Positions 1 to 5,498 of a stretch of 5,595 nt of DNA are shown here, in pieces. Both the position numbers and the translations under genes were made by a program. Where the stretch lies: assembly GCA_003457145.1 (NCBI GenBank), contig DMSR01000142.1, positions 1 to 5,595 of the forward strand. The letters are read 5' to 3'. Each line of letters begins with the position of its first letter. Position 1 is the stretch's first letter. The notes under the pieces were generated by a model. The model saw only the letters and a program-made list of their open reading frames with translations. It ran no database searches and was not told where the DNA came from. The DNA comes from Bacillus sp. (in: firmicutes). GTDB lineage: Bacteria > Bacillota > Bacilli > Bacillales > Cytobacillaceae.

Positions 1-1
1 A

Positions 2-175
2 GTACCTGGAGTACAACAAGCTCTTGACCAAATGAAGTACGAAATCGCTACTGAATTTGGTGTAAACCTTGGTGCAGAAACTACTTCTCGCGCTAACGGT
101 TCTGTCGGAGGAGAAATCACTAAGCGTTTGGTTCAAATGGCTGAACAGCAACTTGGTGGCGGATTCTCTCGCTAA
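2..175 (+). CDS. sspA: Alpha/beta-type small acid-soluble spore protein, 5'-truncated by the window
   Basis: This is the C-terminal 57 residues of an alpha/beta-type SASP, a protein that coats and protects DNA in the dormant spore and is later degraded as an amino acid store during germination. The reading frame enters at base 2 and ends at TAA 173-175. The visible protein carries the family's two hallmark stretches: the segment [13 protein letters not shown] (visible residues 12-24), which contains the site cut by the germination protease GPR after Glu18, and the C-terminal block [16 protein letters not shown] (33-48) that contacts DNA. Family members are about 60-75 residues, so only roughly 10-15 N-terminal residues are missing. 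The promoter, expected to be SigG-type, lies outside the window. The family call is firm. The sspA label rests on the neighbouring genes matching the B. subtilis sspA locus from memory; another alpha/beta paralogue cannot be excluded. Confidence 0.95.
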   Translation, partial: VPGVQQALDQMKYEIATEFGVNLGAETTSRANGSVGGEITKRLVQMAEQQLGGGFSR

Positions 176-200
176 TTAAAAAATGAATAATATGGCTACA

Positions 201-233
201 AGGAGCGGGCTATGTCCCGCTCCTTTCTTTTTT
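201..233 (+). terminator. Rho-independent terminator of the spore-protein gene
   Basis: A perfect 9-bp GC-rich stem (201-209 AGGAGCGGG pairing with 216-224 CCCGCTCCT) encloses a 6-base loop and is followed by a T-rich tract at 225-233. It lies 25 bases after the spore-protein stop codon and should insulate the next gene from forespore transcription. Confidence 0.95.
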
Positions 234-290
234 CCAGCGAAGAGCAACGAGAAATGTGCGAACAGAGTATAAAAAACCGTTATCATATAA

Positions 291-319
291 TTTTTAATTT
301 TTTAATAATTTTGTATAAT
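291..319 (+). promoter_or_regulatory. Possible SigA promoter for the acyl-CoA synthetase gene
   Basis: A perfect TATAAT lies at 314-319, in a very AT-rich stretch 45 bases upstream of the start codon at 364. The only hexamer at 17-base spacing is TTTTTA (291-296), a poor match to TTGACA, so the -35 call is weak. A second TATAAT at 286-291 has no recognisable -35 box. The gene follows a strong terminator, so it needs its own promoter nearby; the exact boxes are inferred. Confidence 0.45.
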
Positions 320-363
320 GGAAGGGTGGGGATTTACCAATATTTATATTTAGGGGGAGAAGA

Positions 364-1947
364 ATGAAAACTGAAGAATTGATTGCACCGCAACAGTATA
401 ATCTGATTTCCGAAATCGAGAGATTCGCACAAAATTCCGCCAATAAAGCAATTTTGTGGGAAGATGAAGAGGGAAGGACAAAAGAGATTACATACAAAGA
501 ATTACTGAAAAACGCTAATAAAATTGGAAACGTTTTCTTGAGCCATGGTCTAAAGAAGGGAGATGTTGTCCTTGTAGTCGTTCCGAGGCTGATTGAAGCC
601 TACCAGGTATATATTGCTTCCCTGAAATTAGGTCTTGTTGTCATTCCAAGTTCGGAGATGCTTAGAACAAAAGATTTCAAATATCGGATCACACATGGGG
701 ATGTAAAAGGAATTGTTAGTTTTGCTCCTTATACAAGCCAGTTTTCTGATATTGAAGAAATCGAGAATCTTCCGAAGTTTGTCGTAGGTGAGAGCAGGGA
801 AGGCTGGGTCCATCTAGACAAAGAAATGGAAGCAGCTTCTGAGGAATTGGAACTTGCTGATACTGACCGTGATGATATGGCATTCTTGAGCTAGACTTCC
901 GGAACGACTGGAAATCCTAAAGGGGTCGTCCATACACATGGATGGGCATATGCCCATCTTCGTACAGCGGCAAGCAACTGGCTAGGCATCGAAGAAGGAG
1001 ACACAGTTTGGGCTACAGCAGGTCCGGGATGGCAGAAGTGGATATGGAGCCCGTTCTTATCCGTGATGGGAACAGGAGCGACAGGTTTAGTCTACCATGG
1101 TAAATTTGAGCCAGAGAAATATTTATCGCTTTTGCAGAAATACAATGTGAATGTACTTTGCTGTACACCTACTGAGTATCGTTTAATGGCCAAGGTGGAA
1201 AGTATCGGCGATTATAACCTCCCAGGCCTGCACAGTGCTGTTTCAGCAGGGGAACCACTAAACAGGGAAGTAATTGAGACGTTTAAAAAGCACTTTAATG
1301 TTGATGTGCGCGATGGTTATGGCCAAACGGAGAACACGCTGCTGGTCGGTGTTACGAAAGGCATGGAATTGAAACCCGGATCAATGGGAAAGCCAACACC
1401 AGGCAACAAAGTGGACATCATTAACGAGAACGGTGACCCGTGCGCACCAGGGGAAGTGGGCGATATTGCAGTGCATATTGAGACACCTGCGCTGTTCAAG
1501 AACTATTACAAAGATCCTGAACGTACTGCGATGCAATTCAGAGGAGACTACTACGTAACGGGGGACAAAGCGAGCAAGGATGAAGAAGGTTATTTCTGGT
1601 TTGAGGGACGCGGTGATGATATTATCATCAGCTCCGGGTACACGATTGGACCCTTCGAAGTCGAGGATGCACTCGTAAAACATCCATATGTTAAAGAATG
1701 CGCTGTCGTTGCATCGCCTGACGAAATCCGCGGTCATATTGTTAAAGCATTTATTGTGTTGCGCGATGGCATTGACAAGGAACAGGAAAACCTGGCTGCC
1801 GAGCTTCAGCAGCATGTAAAGGATCTCACTGCACCATACAAATATCCACGCAAAATCGAGTTTTTGGAAGAGCTGCCTAAAACGACTTCGGGTAAGATCC
1901 GCCGGATCGAATTGAGGAAGAAAGAGTTAGAGAGCACAAGTAAATAA
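364..1947 (+). pseudogene. mbcS: Acyl-CoA synthetase (MbcS/YtcI-like, AMP-forming) interrupted by an in-frame amber codon
   Basis: An ANL-superfamily acyl-CoA synthetase that would activate short or medium, probably branched, carboxylic acids with ATP and CoA through an acyl-AMP; MbcS relatives feed methylbutyrate-type precursors into branched-chain fatty acid synthesis. The start is ATG 364 behind AGGGGG (352-357). The frame runs 528 codons to TAA 1945-1947, close to the usual length of about 530, with no frameshift but with TAG as codon 177 (892-894). Motifs in order: P-loop TSGTTGNPKG (codons 178-187), DGYGQTE (317-323), YVTGD (397-401), the hinge-side GRGDD with Arg416, and TSGKIRR with the catalytic Lys511. 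The family normally has Tyr or Phe before TSGTTG, so a Tyr codon (TAC/TAT) appears to have become TAG. The 176-residue upstream product lacks every catalytic motif. The downstream open stretch could restart only at GTG 1063, beyond the P-loop and without a ribosome binding site. The product is therefore probably inactive unless the codon is suppressed or is a base-call error. The family call is firm; the mbcS symbol is probable. Confidence 0.88.
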
Positions 1948-1954
1948 GAATGTG

Positions 1955-1984
1955 AAAAGCAGACCGAATTCGGCCTGCTTTTGC
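1955..1984 (+). terminator. Rho-independent terminator after the acyl-CoA synthetase
   Basis: AAAAGCAG (1955-1962) pairs with CTGCTTTT (1975-1982). After one A/C mismatch the stem continues with CCG/CGG around an AATT loop. The element begins 7 bases after the stop codon. It is almost symmetric and has T runs on both strands, but only the plus-strand gene abuts it. Confidence 0.85.
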
Positions 1985-2024
1985 TATGAACACTTCAGCC
2001 TTTGAAATCCTTTCTGACCGAAAA

Positions 2025-2043
2025 TCACATTAACTGAATGTGA
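2025..2043. repeat. 7-bp inverted repeat upstream of the IscA-like gene
   Basis: TCACATT (2025-2031) and AATGTGA (2037-2043) are perfect inverted copies separated by 5 bases, 37 bases ahead of the GTG start at 2081. There is no T tract, so it is not a terminator. It could be an operator or a small leader hairpin. A weak -35-like TTAACT (2030-2035) overlaps it, with TATATG or TATGTA further on as a poor -10. I cannot assign a regulator. Confidence 0.35.
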
Positions 2044-2066
2044 AATTGGGTATATGTATGTAAAAG

Positions 2067-2076
2067 AAGGGGTGAT
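2067..2076 (+). promoter_or_regulatory. Ribosome binding site that sets the GTG start at 2081
   Basis: AAGGGGTGAT closely matches the Bacillus 16S complement (AAGGAGGTGAT) and places GTG 2081 at normal spacing. The in-frame ATG at 2054 lies upstream of this site and has no purine-rich sequence before it, so it is not the likely start. Confidence 0.8.
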
Positions 2077-2080
2077 CAAA

Positions 2081-2398
2081 GTGAAAATAGAAATTAGAGA
2101 AGCTGCATTAAAAGAACTTTCCAAGGTCCACTTCAGTAAAGAAGAAGGTATTAGGATAGTAGCTGAATTTGTTGGTACTTGTTCCATAGCTACAGATATT
2201 GAGCTTCACATAGAGGAAAAACAAGGTGAGGACAAAGTAATCATAGAGAAGGGAATAAATTTTTTCGTTCCTGAACAATCATTGGAATCATTGCCAAATA
2301 AACTATTTTTAGACTTTAAATCGGGATATGGGTATAAGGTTTCATCAGCAGAAGAAACATTTGGTTACAATTTTAAACTGAAGCAAAAAAATAAATAG
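2081..2398 (+). CDS. Small IscA/HesB-fold (Fe-S_biosyn family) protein lacking the C-terminal cysteine pair
   Basis: A 105-residue protein starting at GTG 2081, chosen for the ribosome binding site at 2067-2076. Its arrangement resembles the HesB/IscA fold: an opening segment MKIEIREAALKEL (1-13), a strand followed by FVGTCS (30-35), an acidic central part, then GINFFVPEQSLESL (58-71), matching the family's 'G-hydrophobic-V-x-x-x-S-L-x-x-L' block, and KLFLDFKSGYGYKV (74-87). Canonical IscA/SufA scaffolds bind iron or clusters through one central and two C-terminal cysteines (CGCG). Here only Cys34 is present and the C-terminal cysteines are missing, as in the divergent Bacillus relatives YneR and YqkB. 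It is therefore unlikely to act as a standard A-type carrier, and its function is unknown. GC content is about 32 percent by hand count, clearly below the flanking genes. It stands alone between a terminator and a separately promoted transporter gene. The family call is moderate, made from pattern alone. Confidence 0.7.
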   Translation: MKIEIREAALKELSKVHFSKEEGIRIVAEFVGTCSIATDIELHIEEKQGEDKVIIEKGINFFVPEQSLESLPNKLFLDFKSGYGYKVSSAEETFGYNFKLKQKNK

Positions 2399-2418
2399 CT
2401 TGAAGGTTTTATTTTTTT
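2385..2418 (+). terminator. Possible AT-only terminator of the IscA-like gene
   Basis: Bases 2385-2395 (seven A, then TAAA) pair perfectly over 11 bp with 2408-2418 (TTTA, then seven T) around a 12-base loop, and the 3' arm doubles as the T tract. The stem has no G-C pair and overlaps the stop codon, so it would be weak. It is the only hairpin candidate I found before the next gene. Confidence 0.35.
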
Positions 2419-2480
2419 GAAATTGTTTTAATGGCTTTTTTCTCAGTGATAAAAGAATAAGGAGTACCCTAAGAAAAAGA

Positions 2481-2509
2481 TTGTCAGTCCTGCAGTTCAC
2501 CCTTATAAT
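2481..2509 (+). promoter_or_regulatory. SigA-type promoter for the RarD gene, with a Fur-like element over the -10
   Basis: TTGTCA (2481-2486; 5 of 6 to consensus) and a perfect TATAAT (2504-2509) are separated by exactly 17 bases, putting the start of transcription near 2516 and giving a leader of about 30 bases. The -10 box is the beginning of a stretch (2504-2522) that resembles an iron-responsive Fur box at 14 of 19 positions, so iron control is possible but unproven. Confidence 0.8.
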
Positions 2510-2547
2510 GATAATTATTTCGAGTGCAGAAAGATTAGGGGTGTAAA

Positions 2548-3483
2548 ATGATGAACAGGACGGAACAGCAAGCTGGAGTTTTATGCGCAGCTTTCGCTTA
2601 TGTATTATGGGGTATTCTTCCGGTTTATTGGAAATTGCTTCACCATGTTAACGCTGATCAAATTCTGGCGAATCGGGTATTTTGGTCGTTTTTCTTTATT
2701 GTCGGTGTTCTTGTCATTAACAGGAAGGGGAACCTGTTTACTGGAACCCTGAAAGGACTGGCGAAAAATAAAAAGCAATTTGCGGCGCTCGGTGTCGCTT
2801 CGTTGCTGATCAGCATCAATTGGTTTATGTATATATGGGCGGTTAATACAGACCAAATGATTGAAGCAAGCCTAGGATACTATATTAACCCGCTGGTCAG
2901 TGTGCTGCTCGGTATGGCGTTCTTGAAAGAGAGACTTTCGGTCATTCAATACGTTTCATTCGCGTTAGCTGCAGTCGGCGTGCTGATCATGACGATTTCA
3001 TATGGACAATTTCCATGGATTGCCTTATCACTGGCCATCTCCTTTGGCTTATATGGTCTTGCTAAAAAATTAATAAAAGTGGATTCTGCCGTTGGTCTAG
3101 CCCTTGAAACCTTAGTCGTCATGCCGCTTGCTGGAATTTATATGGGTTACTTGCTTGTTCAGGGAACCAGCTCGTTATTGTCAGATTCATGGACTACTAG
3201 TTTACTGCTGGCAGGGGCAGGTGCCGCTACAGCTGTGCCGCTTTTATATTTTGCTAAGGGAGCCCAGCGCATACCTCTCGCCACCCTTGGAATCCTTCAA
3301 TATATTGCACCTACATTGACGTTGATGCTTGGGATTTTCGTGTATCATGAAACTTTTTCGGCGACTCACCTGCTTGCTTTCAGCTTCATCTGGTCTGCTC
3401 TGATTCTCTATTCATTCTCGAGAACCAGAATGATGGCTGCTTTAAGTGTAAAATGGAAACGTGAAAAAGAAGTGCAAATGTAA
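2548..3483 (+). CDS. rarD: RarD-type EamA/DMT-family membrane transporter
   Basis: A 311-residue polytopic inner-membrane protein of the drug/metabolite transporter superfamily, RarD subgroup. About ten hydrophobic segments are visible, near residues 10-28, 45-58, 79-99, 107-126, 132-150, 154-172, 182-203, 215-237, 244-267 and 273-291, consistent with two five-helix EamA repeats. RarD signatures include NWFMYIWAVN (91-100), EASLGYYINPL (106-116), GLYGLAKK (169-174 region) and LQYIAPT (250-256). A basic tail (residues 292-311) would lie in the cytoplasm. RarD takes its name from chloramphenicol sensitivity, but the natural substrate of most members is unknown, and none can be inferred here. 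ATG 2548 and ATG 2551 are adjacent; AGGGGTG (2537-2543) lies 4 and 7 bases before them, so 2551 may be the true start. The length is slightly above the usual 295-300. The gene has its own promoter (2481-2509) and converges on the NAD kinase gene. Confidence 0.92.
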   Translation: MMNRTEQQAGVLCAAFAYVLWGILPVYWKLLHHVNADQILANRVFWSFFFIVGVLVINRKGNLFTGTLKGLAKNKKQFAALGVASLLISINWFMYIWAVNTDQMIEASLGYYINPLVSVLLGMAFLKERLSVIQYVSFALAAVGVLIMTISYGQFPWIALSLAISFGLYGLAKKLIKVDSAVGLALETLVVMPLAGIYMGYLLVQGTSSLLSDSWTTSLLLAGAGAATAVPLLYFAKGAQRIPLATLGILQYIAPTLTLMLGIFVYHETFSATHLLAFSFIWSALILYSFSRTRMMAALSVKWKREKEVQM

Positions 3484-3514
3484 AAAAGAGCTGCGGATGG
3501 TTTCCGCAGCTCTT
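3482..3514 (-). terminator. Terminator of the NAD kinase gene, between convergent genes
   Basis: A perfect 12-bp stem (3486-3497 with 3503-3514) encloses a 5-base loop. Read on the minus strand it is followed by a run of T complementary to A 3482-3487, making a strong intrinsic terminator 20 bases past the NAD kinase stop. On the plus strand the hairpin starts 3 bases after the rarD stop but is followed by CTGCAT rather than T, so it would terminate rarD less efficiently. The U tract of the minus-strand terminator overlaps the rarD stop codon. Confidence 0.9.
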
Positions 3515-3533
3515 CTGCATAGTCTGATCAGGG

Positions 3534-4334
3534 TTACAAAAATGTCCTCTTAACTTTTTCCCAGAATGAATTATCTTTAAGCTTAACTGTTTTAATGACC
3601 TTATTGCTCAGTTTGACATCGAATTTTTCCACGTGCTGGATGCTTAATGCTTCATTGTCCATTCCCATGATTGGATAATCATTACCGTCTTGAACAACCT
3701 TAAGGGTAAGCTTTCTGTCGCCGCTTAAAATAAATGAAGACCCAAGAGTACGATAGTGGTTATTGTTCACAGAAGCAAGCTCGCTTACCTGCATGCATGG
3801 CAGTAACGGGTCGACCACTGCACCGTTGACAGACTTGTTATAAGCCGTACTCCCAGTTGGTGTTGCAACGATCATCCCGTCACCGCGGAATGTTTCAAAA
3901 TGCAAGTCATCGATGAATATATCCATCACAAACGCCTTAATGATTCCGGAGCGGACGCTGAATTCATTTAAACAAATAAAGGATGTTTCATCATCAACAG
4001 CAACCTCGATTGTCGGGTAACGTCTTACTTCAATTTGGAAATTGGCGATGGCTTCAATCATTTTTTCTGTGTCTTCAAGATGAAAATCACAATACATATT
4101 CAGAGATCCTGTAGTTGAAATCCCTGCATACAAGCAATCGTCACGGAATCCAGTTTTTCTTACAGTTTGTAAAAATGTTCCATCTCCGCCGACGCTGACA
4201 ATAATGTTGGCAGTCCGAAAATCTTTTACAATATTGAAATCATACTTTTCTGCCAATTTGTACAAAGGCTCTGCCTTTTCCATCATTTCTTTATCTGGTG
4301 CATGGTAAAAGTAAATATTACGGCGATCTGGCAT
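3534..4334 (-). CDS. nadK2: NAD kinase (second Bacillus-type paralogue)
   Basis: A cytoplasmic enzyme that phosphorylates NAD to NADP using ATP or another phosphate donor, setting the NADP(H) supply. From the ATG at 4334 the protein has 266 residues, matching the B. subtilis NadK2/YtdI length (about 267). Key motifs are GGDGTFL (49-55) with catalytic Asp51, STTGSLN (73-79), the nucleotide-binding LNEFSVR (122-128), and GDGMIVATPTGSTAYNKS (151-168), the glycine-rich diphosphate loop. I prefer this start because GGAGG (4343-4347) sits 8 bases upstream; the longer frame starting at TTG 4349 would put that ribosome binding site inside the coding sequence. The gene is transcribed away from sppA and ends in a strong terminator shared with the rarD intergenic gap. 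The order next to sppA and a yteJ-like gene matches the B. subtilis ytdI locus from memory, supporting the second-paralogue assignment rather than the other Bacillus NAD kinase. Confidence 0.96.
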   Translation of the reverse strand: MPDRRNIYFYHAPDKEMMEKAEPLYKLAEKYDFNIVKDFRTANIIVSVGGDGTFLQTVRKTGFRDDCLYAGISTTGSLNMYCDFHLEDTEKMIEAIANFQIEVRRYPTIEVAVDDETSFICLNEFSVRSGIIKAFVMDIFIDDLHFETFRGDGMIVATPTGSTAYNKSVNGAVVDPLLPCMQVSELASVNNNHYRTLGSSFILSGDRKLTLKVVQDGNDYPIMGMDNEALSIQHVEKFDVKLSNKVIKTVKLKDNSFWEKVKRTFL

Positions 4335-4342
4335 TTTTGATT

Positions 4343-4347
4343 CCTCC
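4343..4347 (-). promoter_or_regulatory. Ribosome binding site that sets the NAD kinase start
   Basis: GGAGG on the minus strand lies 8 bases before ATG 4334-4332. It overlaps the only longer alternative start (TTG 4349-4347), which makes that start unlikely. Confidence 0.85.
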
Positions 4348-4393
4348 AAACAGTATGTATTCTCCTCATATTCTTACCTACTTTTAAAAACTT

Positions 4394-4421
4394 TTGCTAA
4401 AATAAATGTTATTAACATAAG
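4394..4421 (+). promoter_or_regulatory. Possible SigA promoter for sppA with a palindrome in the spacer
   Basis: TTGCTA (4394-4399) and CATAAG (4416-4421), 16 bases apart, each match the SigA consensus at 4 of 6 positions. This is the best pair I find in the 141-base divergent region 4335-4475. A perfect palindrome ATGTTA-T-TAACAT (4406-4418) fills the spacer and touches the -10. The divergent nadK2 promoter must also lie in this AT-rich region, but no convincing box pair is visible on the minus strand. Confidence 0.35.
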
Positions 4422-4475
4422 TTTATCATTTTTTCGCAACTTATTGAAAGTACAGTGATTTAAGGAGGTCTTCTA

Positions 4476-5486
4476 ATGAATGGTAAAAGATGGGCGGCAT
4501 TAGGTATAGCCGCTGGTTTGTTTATTGCGTCAACGGTAATTAATTTTCTTTCAGCTTTTGTATTTAGTGATGCTGAAAATACATTCACTGATATGTTCTC
4601 CGTATCTGAAGAGCTCTTTGCAGAGGAAGTTGTCGAGGAAGGCGATATGCTAAGTAAAATCGCCGTGCTGACAATCGATGGTGTAATCCAGGATACAGGG
4701 GACGCTAGTTCGTTCTTTGAAAGCCCTCTATATAACCATAAGGCCTTCATGGAAAAGCTTGAATTTGTGAAGGAAGACAAGGATGTAAAAGCGGTGATTC
4801 TCCGAGTGAACTCTCCAGGTGGAGGAGTCGTGGAAAGCGCTGAAATACATGACAAAATCAAGGAAATCCAGAATGAGACGAAAAAGCCGATTTATATTTC
4901 GATGGGTTCGATTGCGGCCTCTGGAGGCTACTATGTTGCTGCGCCAGCAGATAAAATATTTGCCAGCCCAGAAACTTTGACCGGTTCCCTTGGCGTAATT
5001 ATGCAGGGAGTCAATTATGCCGGCCTTGCAGAAAAGTATGGCGTCGATTTTGTGACAATTAAAAGCGGTCCTCATAAAGACATCATGAGTCCTACCAGGG
5101 AGATGACCGAAGAAGAACGGAATATTCTGCAGTCGATGATTGACAATTCTTATGAAGGATTCGTGAAAGTCATCTCTGAGGGTCGGGGGCTTCCTGTTAA
5201 TGAAGTCAAGAAAATAGCTGACGGAAGAATATATGATGGCCGCCAGGCAAAAGAGCTGAATTTAATTGATGGGTTCGGATATCTTGATGATGTCATTGAA
5301 CGGGTTAGGAAAGATGAGAAATTGGAAGATGCCATGGTAGTGAAATATAGTGAAAACATAGGTTTCGGATCCTTATTTAATATCGGTGCACAAAAAATGA
5401 TGGGGAAAGACCTGGAAATGGCAGGTATGATGAAGCTTTTATCACAGCCGAATTCTCCACGTTTGATGTATTTGTATGCGGAATAG
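4476..5486 (+). CDS. sppA: Signal peptide peptidase SppA (peptidase family S49)
   Basis: A membrane-anchored serine protease that degrades leftover signal peptides and other membrane-associated peptides with a Ser/Lys dyad. The 336-residue length matches the short Gram-positive SppA form (B. subtilis 335). A basic start (MNGKRW) and a hydrophobic segment at 7-30 form an uncleaved N-terminal anchor, placing the catalytic domain outside the membrane. The S49 domain begins near residue 61 (KIAVLTIDGVI). VNSPGGGV (111-118) is the oxyanion region; GSIAASGGYY (144-153) carries the nucleophile Ser149; GPHKDIMSP (198-206) carries the general base Lys201. The 52-residue spacing equals that of B. subtilis Ser147/Lys199. 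AAGGAGGT (4462-4469) stands 6 bases before the ATG, a near-ideal ribosome binding site. A yteJ-like gene follows after 12 bases, so the two are very probably co-transcribed. In B. subtilis, SppA with YteJ is linked to lantibiotic resistance. All catalytic features are intact. Confidence 0.97.
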   Translation: MNGKRWAALGIAAGLFIASTVINFLSAFVFSDAENTFTDMFSVSEELFAEEVVEEGDMLSKIAVLTIDGVIQDTGDASSFFESPLYNHKAFMEKLEFVKEDKDVKAVILRVNSPGGGVVESAEIHDKIKEIQNETKKPIYISMGSIAASGGYYVAAPADKIFASPETLTGSLGVIMQGVNYAGLAEKYGVDFVTIKSGPHKDIMSPTREMTEEERNILQSMIDNSYEGFVKVISEGRGLPVNEVKKIADGRIYDGRQAKELNLIDGFGYLDDVIERVRKDEKLEDAMVVKYSENIGFGSLFNIGAQKMMGKDLEMAGMMKLLSQPNSPRLMYLYAE

Positions 5487-5498
5487 GGAGGGACTTTA

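Noticed and set aside
892..894. Amber codon read as pyrrolysine
   Set aside because: Pyrrolysine is essentially confined to methylamine methyltransferases and related contexts in certain archaea and a few anaerobes. Here the expected residue is an ordinary Tyr in a P-loop motif, and the rest of the window looks like Bacillaceae.
1381..1815. 144-codon minus-strand open frame opposite the acyl-CoA synthetase
   Set aside because: It lies entirely antisense to a conserved coding region, is rich in Cys, His and Trp like a frame shadow, and shows no recognisable family or ribosome binding site.
1063..1947. Independent 294-residue gene starting at GTG 1063
   Set aside because: It is in the same frame as the 364 ORF, has no ribosome binding site, and contains only the C-terminal two thirds of an acyl-CoA synthetase. 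It is the downstream part of the interrupted gene.
2054..2080. ATG 2054 as the start of the IscA-like gene
   Set aside because: It lies upstream of the strong ribosome binding site at 2067-2076 and would add nine residues not expected before the MKIEI-type opening of the family.
3128..3319. 63-codon plus-strand frame inside rarD
   Set aside because: It overlaps rarD out of frame, with no ribosome binding site; hydrophobic codons of a membrane protein often leave other frames open.
4335..4349. TTG 4349 as the NAD kinase start
   Set aside because: The GGAGG ribosome binding site would fall inside the coding sequence; ATG 4334 has ideal spacing and gives the family length.
4460..5075. Minus-strand open frames opposite sppA
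   Set aside because: Ser/Thr-rich and irregular translations antisense to well-conserved S49 peptidase codons; they are shadows of sppA.
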